From Kineosporia mesophila (lineage in GTDB: Bacteria > Actinomycetota > Actinomycetes > Actinomycetales > Kineosporiaceae): 64,000 nucleotides of DNA. Under the pieces are notes generated by a model that saw only the letters and a list, made by a program, of their open reading frames with translations, was not told the origin of the DNA and did not search any database. The stretch is taken from contig NZ_JAJOMA010000016.1 in assembly GCF_021129235.1 (NCBI RefSeq), positions 62,001 to 126,000 of the forward strand, given 5' to 3'. Made by a program: the position numbers and the translations under genes. This document shows positions 57,740 to 64,000 of the stretch, in pieces; position 1 is the first letter of the stretch; each line of letters begins with the position of its first letter.

Positions 57740-58695
57740 CACTCAGCCGGCAGGCCGGCCACGAACTCCCGCAGGAAGGCTCGCAGCTCGGGACCCAGGT
57801 CGTCACGCTCACTGGCGAGCCGCACGACGGCCTTGAGGTAGTCGAGCCGGTCGCCGGTGTCGTAGCGGCGGCCCTTGAAGACGACACCGTAGACGCCGCC
57901 ACCCTCGGTCGCCGGGTCGGCGGCCAGGGTCTGTAGGGCGTCGGTGAGCTGAATCTCGTTGCCCCGGCCCGGCTTGGTGTCTTTCAGCACCTCGAAGACC
58001 CGCGGGTGCAGCACGTACCGGCCGATCACCGCGAGGTTGCTCGGGGCGTCTTTCGGGTCGGGCTTCTCGACCATGCCGGTCACGCGCAGCACGTCGTCGA
58101 CGCCCGTGGCCTCCACCGCGGCGCAGCCGTACAGGTGCACCTGCGTCGGGTCGACCTCCATCAGGGCCACGACACTGGCCCGGGTCTGGCGCTGGACGCC
58201 GATCATCCGGGTCAGCAGCTCGTCGCGCTCGTCGATCAGGTCGTCGCCGAGCAGCACGGCGAACGGGTCGTCGTCACCGACGTGGTGGGCGGCGCAGAGC
58301 ACGGCGTGGCCGAGGCCGCGCGGGTCGCCCTGGCGGGTGTAGTGGATGTCGGCCAGGTCGGCCGACTCCCGCACCTGCTCCAGGCGGTCCTTGTCGCCCT
58401 TGGCCTCGAGGGCGGCCTCGAGCTCCCAGGCGCGGTCGAAGTGATCCTCCAGCGAGCGCTTGCCCCGCCCGGTGATCATCAGGATGTCGCCCAGCCCGGC
58501 CCGCACGGCCTCCTCGACGACGTACTGGATGGCCGGCCGGTCGACGACCGGCAGCATCTCCTTCGGCGTCGCCTTGGTGGCGGGCAGGAAGCGGGTGCCG
58601 AGCCCCGCAGCGGGGATCACGGCCTTGACCACGGCAGGGCCGGGGTTACCGTCACCCAGGGGCGCGAGGTCGGCGGGGATGGTCGGTTCCGTCAT
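57739..58695 (-). CDS. galU: UTP-glucose-1-phosphate uridylyltransferase
   Basis: A 318-residue enzyme making UDP-glucose. 'AVIPAAGLGTRFLPATKATP' (nucleotide loop), 'KEMLPVVDRPAIQYVVEEAV', 'VLLGDDLID' and 'MVEKPDPKDAPSNLAVIGRY' are diagnostic. UDP-glucose also feeds the galT reaction at 40.8 kb. The ATG at 58695 is preferred over a TTG six bases upstream. Its ribosome site overlaps the end of the diguanylate cyclase gene (stop 9 bp away), so the two are almost certainly co-transcribed. Confidence 0.95.
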   Translation of the reverse strand: MTEPTIPADLAPLGDGNPGPAVVKAVIPAAGLGTRFLPATKATPKEMLPVVDRPAIQYVVEEAVRAGLGDILMITGRGKRSLEDHFDRAWELEAALEAKGDKDRLEQVRESADLADIHYTRQGDPRGLGHAVLCAAHHVGDDDPFAVLLGDDLIDERDELLTRMIGVQRQTRASVVALMEVDPTQVHLYGCAAVEATGVDDVLRVTGMVEKPDPKDAPSNLAVIGRYVLHPRVFEVLKDTKPGRGNEIQLTDALQTLAADPATEGGGVYGVVFKGRRYDTGDRLDYLKAVVRLASERDDLGPELRAFLREFVAGLPAE

Positions 58696-58704
58696 GGTCA
58701 AAAC

Positions 58705-60909
58705 CTACCCAGAGACAGGCAGGATCGGCGCGTTGTGACTCGGCTCGGCGACTCTCCAACGGTTACGACCGTCACGTTTAGCCGCATACAGAGCGGAATC
58801 GGCCGCCTGCAGCACGTCATCTGCCGTTCGGCCGTCACGCGGGTATGCTGCCACGCCGATCGACACGGTGACCTGCTGCCGGATGTCCGCATCCTCGAAA
58901 GGCCTTGACCGGGCTGCCTGGAGGACGCGTTCGGCGACGCGACAGCCGCCGTCGGCGTCGGTGTCGCGCAGGAGGACGACGAACTCCTCTCCCCCGTAGC
59001 GCGCCACGGTGTCCGCCTCCCGCACACAGGCCAGGAGGCGGGCGGCGAAATCGTGCAGCACAATGTCACCGAAGCCGTGACCCCAGGTGTCGTTGACCAT
59101 CTTGAAGTGGTCGATGTCGAGCATGAGCACAGTCAGTACGCCGTTGCCGCGCCCGGCGGCGGCGATCTCTCGCGAGAGGGAACTGACGAGCTGCGCGCGG
59201 TTGCCCAGACCGGTCAGCGGGTCGGTCATCGAGAGTCGCCGAACCTCCAGGTAGCGGCGGACATTCGTGATCGCGGCACCGGCTTGGCCGGCCAGTGCGC
59301 GCAGTCGGGTGAGGTGCAGCGCGTCGAACGGCCGGGCCCCTTCACCACGGGCCACGGCCAGCACTCCGATGAGCCGACGGCGGGCCGGGCCACGTTCGGC
59401 CGGGCTCTCCACGGGCAGGGCGTCGACCCCGATGCCGATGGCCGCCACCGGGCCCGCGCCGGGCACGTCGACCAGCTGGGGCTCACTGAAAACCTGTTGG
59501 TTCTGTGAGTTCTCGATGAGTTCGGCGAAATGCTGCTCAGCAAAGGCTGGTAAGACCGCCCGGGCCTGGTCACCCTCCGGATCGGGACGGCCGGTCTCGG
59601 AGCGCACGCTGAGCCGTTCTCCGAGAGGCCGGGCGCCGCGCGCGTCACCGGCCCGTTCGGCCGACCGCCGGTCGGCGGGGCCCTGGCTGCGGGATCCGGG
59701 TACGGATCCAGGTACGGACGAAGTGAGCGAGTTGGTCTCGCTGGGCTCTCCCGACTCGTCGGTCGCCAGGATGATCACGGCGGATGCCGCTCCGGTGCCG
59801 GACAGCGCGGTGCCCGCGATGGTGGCCAGCAGCTCGTTCAGGTCGTGGGTGTGGGCCAGCGCCTCGCCGAAGCGGTCGAGGCTGTCGGCCAGCGCCATCC
59901 GCCCGGCTTGCACCTCGTCGCCGACCGCGGCGATCTCGTCGGTGACCGGGCGGGTCAGGCGCACGATCACGATCCAGAGCGGGGCCAGGGCGAGAAGGGC
60001 CAGCGCGAGCAGCGACCAGCCGAGCAGGCGCAGGCCCCCGCCCCCGATCTCCCGGGTCGCCAGCACCCGGTAGGGCAGGCCGGGACCGGTGTCGGTGAGC
60101 CGGAAGCCGAGTCCGCCCCGGGTGCCCCCGGCCGCGCCGGTCGAGGGCAGGTTGCGCAGCAGCCGGGTCAGGGTGGCCCGGGCCCGGGCGTCGCCACTGG
60201 AGGCCAGCACCACGGTCTGGCCCCGTGCGGGCAGGACGCTGAGCTGGCCCGAGGTGCCCAGCCGGGCCCCCAGGGCACCGAGCGAGGCCCGGTCGAGGGG
60301 GAGCCACATCACCACGGTGGCCACGTCGATCTTGGTGGTACTCCCGGCCGGGATGATCTGCACCGGCGAGACCTCGGCGAGCCCGGCGGCGTCACCGGTG
60401 GATCCGGCCCGGCCGGCCCAGCACGAGGGTCCCGCGGTGCCGGACTGGACCCCGATGTTGACCACGGTCGCGCGCGCCTGGGCCGGGCCCGCTCCGGCCA
60501 GCAGCTGGGCCCGGTCGTCGTAGACCGCCACGGCGCTGCCGGGGCGGCGGGCGGCGGCCCGGTCGGCGAAGGTCTGGGCCGCCTCGGTCGTGACCGCACC
60601 TTCGCCATCACCCGAGTCGAGGGCCTCGGCGTTGCGGGTGGCGAACGCGGCGACCTCGCCGGCGGCGACCCGGGCACTGGCCCGCACCGCCTCGCAGCTG
60701 CCACTGAGCGCCACCGCGGCGGCATCGGCGTCACGGGCCGCGGCACCGACCGCGGACGACCGGGCCTGGGCGGGAGCGATCAGGCCGAGCAGCACCACGC
60801 CGGTGACCAGGGGCACGACGGTCACCACGGCGAGCACCACGGCAAGATGAGAACGCAGCCTGGCCAGCGCCTCACGGCCTGGCCGAACCGGAAGGGCCGG
60901 CCCGGTCAT
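58705..60909 (-). CDS. Membrane diguanylate cyclase with extracytoplasmic sensor and GAF-like domain
   Basis: A 734-residue cyclic-di-GMP synthase. TM1 is at about 24-46, then an extracytoplasmic region (to ~295) with two cysteines. TM2 lies at about 297-320, followed by a HAMP-like stretch and a GAF-like region (about 345-560) with a disordered Ser/Arg insert. A GGDEF domain covers about 565-720 with active site 'RYGGEEFVVLL'. An intact inhibitory I-site 'READ' lies five residues ahead, so product inhibition is likely. It immediately precedes galU, glp, moaC, mogA, the GNAT gene and sepX on the same strand, an unusual partner for that cluster. Confidence 0.92.
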   Translation of the reverse strand: MTGPALPVRPGREALARLRSHLAVVLAVVTVVPLVTGVVLLGLIAPAQARSSAVGAAARDADAAAVALSGSCEAVRASARVAAGEVAAFATRNAEALDSGDGEGAVTTEAAQTFADRAAARRPGSAVAVYDDRAQLLAGAGPAQARATVVNIGVQSGTAGPSCWAGRAGSTGDAAGLAEVSPVQIIPAGSTTKIDVATVVMWLPLDRASLGALGARLGTSGQLSVLPARGQTVVLASSGDARARATLTRLLRNLPSTGAAGGTRGGLGFRLTDTGPGLPYRVLATREIGGGGLRLLGWSLLALALLALAPLWIVIVRLTRPVTDEIAAVGDEVQAGRMALADSLDRFGEALAHTHDLNELLATIAGTALSGTGAASAVIILATDESGEPSETNSLTSSVPGSVPGSRSQGPADRRSAERAGDARGARPLGERLSVRSETGRPDPEGDQARAVLPAFAEQHFAELIENSQNQQVFSEPQLVDVPGAGPVAAIGIGVDALPVESPAERGPARRRLIGVLAVARGEGARPFDALHLTRLRALAGQAGAAITNVRRYLEVRRLSMTDPLTGLGNRAQLVSSLSREIAAAGRGNGVLTVLMLDIDHFKMVNDTWGHGFGDIVLHDFAARLLACVREADTVARYGGEEFVVLLRDTDADGGCRVAERVLQAARSRPFEDADIRQQVTVSIGVAAYPRDGRTADDVLQAADSALYAAKRDGRNRWRVAEPSHNAPILPVSG

Positions 60910-61074
60910 CGCTGGATCACCGTGATCATCTGTCCCATCGGAGAAGTCCCAGTGCTACTAGTGCGCTGTTACCAATGCGCTTTCTGGTTTCGCTGATACT
61001 GCTGGTGCAAGGTGGGGCTCATCGGACGGCTGACGACAACCGCCCGTAAACAGGTACACACCGAGAGTAGCGTC

Positions 61075-61725
61075 ATGACGGACAGGTCTGAATCACCGGA
61101 TGCCGGGAGTCCGGCCGACGTGGTCGCCGCCAAGAAGGCCTTGCGCCGTACCGTGCGCCGGAGCCGGGCGGAGCGGGACGAGGAGCTCAAACACCGGGAT
61201 GCCGCCGATCTCTCGACGCGCGTGCTGGCGCTGGAGGCCGTGCGCAGGGCGTCGTGCGTGGCGGTCTACGCGTCGCTGCCGGACGAGCCGGGCACCGCGG
61301 ATCTGCGCCGGGCGCTGCAGCAGCAGGGCATCAGGGTGTTGCTGCCGGTGGTGGTGGAGCCGACGAGCTCACCGGTGCTCGACTGGGGACTGGACACCGG
61401 GCACCTGGAGGACAACAACGTCCTCAATCTGTGGCAGCCCAGTGGGGAACGGCTGGGACCGGACGCGATCGCGCAGGCCGACGTTCTTCTGATCCCGGCC
61501 CTGGCTGTCGACACCAACGGTGCGCGGATGGGGCAGGGACGTGGGTACTACGACGCGACGCTGGCGCGCCTGTCGTCACTGAGGCCGGACGCGCTCGTCA
61601 TCGCCCTCGTGCACGATGACGAACTGCTCGACGCCGCCACCACGCCGGTGCCGCGCGAACCGCACGACCGGCCGGTGGACGGCGTCGTCACTCCCCGACG
61701 GAGTCTCAGCTTCCCTCGGGCTTGA
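61075..61725 (+). CDS. 5-formyltetrahydrofolate cyclo-ligase
   Basis: A 216-residue enzyme converting 5-formyl-THF to 5,10-methenyl-THF with ATP. 'AKKALRRTVRRSRAERDEE' at the N-terminus, 'CVAVYASLPDEPGTADLRR' (folate-binding), 'LLIPALAVDTNGARMGQGRG' and 'YYDATLARL' (ATP loop) are clear. I start at ATG 61075; the longer frame from 61012 has no ribosome site. In actinobacteria this gene typically neighbours galU and glp; here the cyclase gene intervenes. Its end overlaps the convergent acylase gene by 20 nt. Confidence 0.93.
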   Translation: MTDRSESPDAGSPADVVAAKKALRRTVRRSRAERDEELKHRDAADLSTRVLALEAVRRASCVAVYASLPDEPGTADLRRALQQQGIRVLLPVVVEPTSSPVLDWGLDTGHLEDNNVLNLWQPSGERLGPDAIAQADVLLIPALAVDTNGARMGQGRGYYDATLARLSSLRPDALVIALVHDDELLDAATTPVPREPHDRPVDGVVTPRRSLSFPRA

Positions 61726-64000
61726 AGGTCTGCTCCTCGTCCTTGGCCGCCTTCACCGCGTCCGCGGTGAACGGCCAGGCGAAGTCCTCGCCCTTCAGCC
61801 AGGCGGAGACCTGGTCGTCGTAGTGCTTGTCCCAGGGGTGCCCGGAGACGCCGGTCTGGTTCACCCAGCGGCTGTTGTCCAGGTTGGACAGGTCGACGAT
61901 CATCCGCATCGACGGCGCGGCGGTCACCGAGAAGTCGCCCGAGGCGTCCCACGAGAACGCGTTGACGATGGACGAGCCGCCCGGCGCCTCGTACGGGCCC
62001 TTGTTGAACAGCTTGCTGACCAGGTCGGGAACGTCGTCGCCACCCAGCGGCGTCTGCTCCAGGGTGACGCGGTGCAGCTTGCCCCAGCGCCACTTCGACG
62101 GGTCCTTGCCCAGACGCTGCGTCAGCTCCAGGCGGGCCGAGGTCATCGCCCGGCGCAGCACCTCGTCGCGGGTCTCGACCACGTCGTCGGTGCGGCCGTC
62201 GTCCCACCACTCGTCGCGCGGCTGCTTCATCAGTTCCCGGACCACCTCGAACCAGCGGTCGCCGCCGTCCGGTTTGAAGCCCTCGGGCAGCTCGTCGGAG
62301 AACGTCAGGTCGAGCAGCTTGGCCCAGACGGTGTTGAAGTACGCCGCGGCCGCCGAGTCGGTCGGCTGGGTGAAGTCCCAGTCCTTCAGCAGGTCCACGG
62401 CGGACTGGGTGAAGTCGTCGGTCTTCTGCTCCAGCAGCATCGGCACGAGCATCTCGGCGATCGGGTTGTACGTGTCGTTCTGGATCTCACGCATGTCGTC
62501 GACCGTGATCGGGTGCTCGGCGTGGGCCTTGTCGAGCAGGTCCTTGATCCGCTCGGAGCGGTAGCCGTAGTCCCAGTCACTGGTGATCTGCGCGGTGCCG
62601 TCCGGGCCGGTGACCGCCTGGTTCGCGGCGATGATGTAGCCGCTCTGCGGGTTCTCGACCCAGGGCAGGTCGCGCTTCTTGACGTAACCGGTCCAGTCGT
62701 AGCGCGAGTCCCAGCCGATCTGGGGCCAGGTGCCGTCGGCCGGCACCTTCTGGTTCTGCGTGTCACCCGTACCCCGCACCGGGATGCGGCCCGGCGCCTG
62801 GTAGCCGATGTTGCCGTCGACGTCCGCGTAGATCACGTTCTGCGCGGGGGCGTCGAGCTTCGTCACGGCCCGGCGGAACGAGGGGAAGTCCTCGGCCACG
62901 TCGAGTTCGAGGATCGCGTCCATGGCCGTGCCCGGGGTCAGCGCGGACCAGTTCAGCGCCACCCCGTAGCTGGTGCTGCGCAAGACTTTCTCGCCCGGCA
63001 CCGGGGAGGTCTTCCCCGCCTCGGCGACGTCGGAGAGCACGTCGGAGACCAGTGGGCCGTGCTTGGTGGAGCGCACCTTGATCGTCACCGGGTCGCCCCC
63101 GGCCACCTTGATCGTCTCGTCCCGGGTGGTCAGCTGCAGGGTCTTGCCGTCCTGCTGGTACGTGTCGCCGGTGACCTTCTCCAGGAAGAAGTCGGTGACG
63201 TCGGGCGCCAGGTTGGTGAGACCCCAGCTGATGCGCGCGTTGTGGCCGATCACCACACCCGGCAGGCCCGCGAACGAGTAGCCGGAGACGTCGAACGGGC
63301 AGTCCGCCGACACCGTGTTGCAGTGCAGGCCGACCTGGCTCCAGACACCCGGCATCGAGACGCCCAGGTGCGGGTCGTTGGCCAGCAGCGGCAGGCCGGT
63401 CTCGGTCAGGTCGCCCGCGACCACCCAGGAGTTCGAGCCGTTGCCCTCGCTGCTGCTGCCGACCACGTCGGGCAGGGACTGGAGGGCCTTGTTCGCGGAG
63501 GTGAGCGCGTCCTGCGCGGCCTGGCTGGAGTAGACGTCGGCGACGTTCTCCGCGGTCGTGGAGGTCTTGGTGGTCTGAGTGGTCTTGGTGGCGGTCGGGA
63601 CCAGGGAGGCCGACGCGTCCTCGGTGCTGGTGCTGTCGCTGGTGTTCGCGTCGGTGCCGGTGCCGGTCTTCGCGTCGCCCTCGGTCCCGCCGTCGGCCTT
63701 GCTGCCGCCCGCGTTGCCGTTGTTGCCGCCCGCGTTGCCCTTGGTGCCCGAGCCGGTCTGGTTACCCGCCGCGGCCTGGCCGTCGATGATCGTGGCGTGC
63801 TCGTCGTACGGGTACTCGGGGAACAGCTGGGCGATGCGATCGGCGTTGCGGACCACGTTGATCGCGCTGGCCCGGTTGAGTTCCTCGTCGTAGTTGCTGC
63901 GCAGGTCCCAGGCCATCGCCTTGAGCCAGGCCAGCGAGTCGACCGGGGTCCAGGGTTCGATGTCCCCGAGCTTGTTCTTGCGCTCCAGCACCGAGTAGCT
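61706..64000 (-). CDS. Penicillin-acylase-family (Ntn hydrolase) protein, 5' end outside window
   Basis: At least 764 residues; the frame is open to the window edge and the true start lies beyond it. Penicillin acylases are secreted precursors cut into two chains, and the beta chain should begin at the Ser of 'SNSWVVAGDLTETGLPLLAN' (encoded near 63435). 'DPHLGVSMPGVW' and 'LPGVVIGHNARISWGLTNL' are family motifs, and 'ASAINVVRNADRIAQLF' lies in the alpha chain. An unusual Gly/Asn/Thr-rich insert of about 75 residues (about 63550-63775) sits in the spacer region before the cut. Family members also cleave acyl-homoserine lactones, so the natural substrate is open. Confidence 0.88.
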   Translation of the reverse strand, partial: SYSVLERKNKLGDIEPWTPVDSLAWLKAMAWDLRSNYDEELNRASAINVVRNADRIAQLFPEYPYDEHATIIDGQAAAGNQTGSGTKGNAGGNNGNAGGSKADGGTEGDAKTGTGTDANTSDSTSTEDASASLVPTATKTTQTTKTSTTAENVADVYSSQAAQDALTSANKALQSLPDVVGSSSEGNGSNSWVVAGDLTETGLPLLANDPHLGVSMPGVWSQVGLHCNTVSADCPFDVSGYSFAGLPGVVIGHNARISWGLTNLAPDVTDFFLEKVTGDTYQQDGKTLQLTTRDETIKVAGGDPVTIKVRSTKHGPLVSDVLSDVAEAGKTSPVPGEKVLRSTSYGVALNWSALTPGTAMDAILELDVAEDFPSFRRAVTKLDAPAQNVIYADVDGNIGYQAPGRIPVRGTGDTQNQKVPADGTWPQIGWDSRYDWTGYVKKRDLPWVENPQSGYIIAANQAVTGPDGTAQITSDWDYGYRSERIKDLLDKAHAEHPITVDDMREIQNDTYNPIAEMLVPMLLEQKTDDFTQSAVDLLKDWDFTQPTDSAAAAYFNTVWAKLLDLTFSDELPEGFKPDGGDRWFEVVRELMKQPRDEWWDDGRTDDVVETRDEVLRRAMTSARLELTQRLGKDPSKWRWGKLHRVTLEQTPLGGDDVPDLVSKLFNKGPYEAPGGSSIVNAFSWDASGDFSVTAAPSMRMIVDLSNLDNSRWVNQTGVSGHPWDKHYDDQVSAWLKGEDFAWPFTADAVKAAKDEEQTFKPEGS

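Overview
The window looks like a chromosomal segment from a high-GC filamentous-type actinobacterium. Indicators are strong G/C preference at third codon positions, frequent GTG/TTG starts, a conservon (cvnA-D) locus, the actinobacterial SepX/GlpR-Glp cell-division locus, a DUF222/HNH '13E12' gene and many 4-nt stop/start overlaps. The mix (NIT-domain kinase, DUF4331-TPR-NicO operon, remnant chemotaxis receptor) fits a motile soil actinomycete of the Kineosporiaceae type, but the genus is my inference and cannot be proven from the sequence alone. No rRNA, tRNA, CRISPR array, prophage or insertion sequence was seen.

Layout. 1-2.5 kb (minus): conservon cvnABCD, cut by the window start. 2.7-3.3 kb: an S4 RNA-binding gene followed by the decayed tail of a methyl-accepting chemotaxis receptor. 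3.5-11.9 kb (minus): an L-arabinose operon whose order of transcription is a gutted araB (about 93 codons), araD, araA, sugar-binding lipoprotein, transporter ATPase, permease, and a LacI regulator downstream. A promoter and two matching LacI-type operators lie upstream. 12.2-13.8 kb: small membrane protein, a guanidinium exporter under a guanidine-III riboswitch, and a ribokinase. 14.2-18.6 kb (plus): small coupled ORF, two CNNM/CBS transport proteins, a low-molecular-weight phosphatase with a fructosamine-kinase-like deglycase, and a DUF218 protein. 18.6-22.7 kb: two tandem orphan LuxR regulators divergent from a NIT-domain histidine kinase plus DUF742 protein. 22.8-24.0 kb: alditol oxidase. 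24.1-35.7 kb (minus): one 11.6-kb gene for a 3866-residue surface protein with 40 IPT/TIG repeats and a C-terminal membrane anchor.

35.8-41.8 kb: a GH2 glycosidase with an arabinose-binding AbfB domain, galK, a DeoR regulator and galT, the last preceded by a tiny coupled ORF that looks like a detached GalT N-terminus. 41.8-46.5 kb (minus): DUF4331 protein, TPR protein and nickel/cobalt transporter. 46.9-51.4 kb: XRE-cupin regulator, pyrimidine repeat tract, kinase-like protein behind an AT-rich promoter, and a DUF222/HNH nuclease with a possible SOS box. 51.7-60.9 kb (minus): an apparent operon of diguanylate cyclase, galU, glp(moeA), moaC, mogA, GNAT acetyltransferase and a greatly expanded sepX/glpR. 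61.1-64 kb: 5-formyltetrahydrofolate cyclo-ligase and a penicillin-acylase-family enzyme cut by the window end.

How they work together: the carbohydrate genes describe use of plant arabinose and galactose polymers (secreted GH2-AbfB, high-affinity uptake, AraA/AraD, GalK/GalT, ribokinase, alditol oxidase), but the ribulokinase step is missing here. The most unusual observations are the araB deletion remnant, a palindromic repeat family found once between genes and once as an exact 20-codon in-frame insertion inside the nickel transporter, the 1045-residue SepX/GlpR built from 18-bp repeats, and the giant IPT protein.
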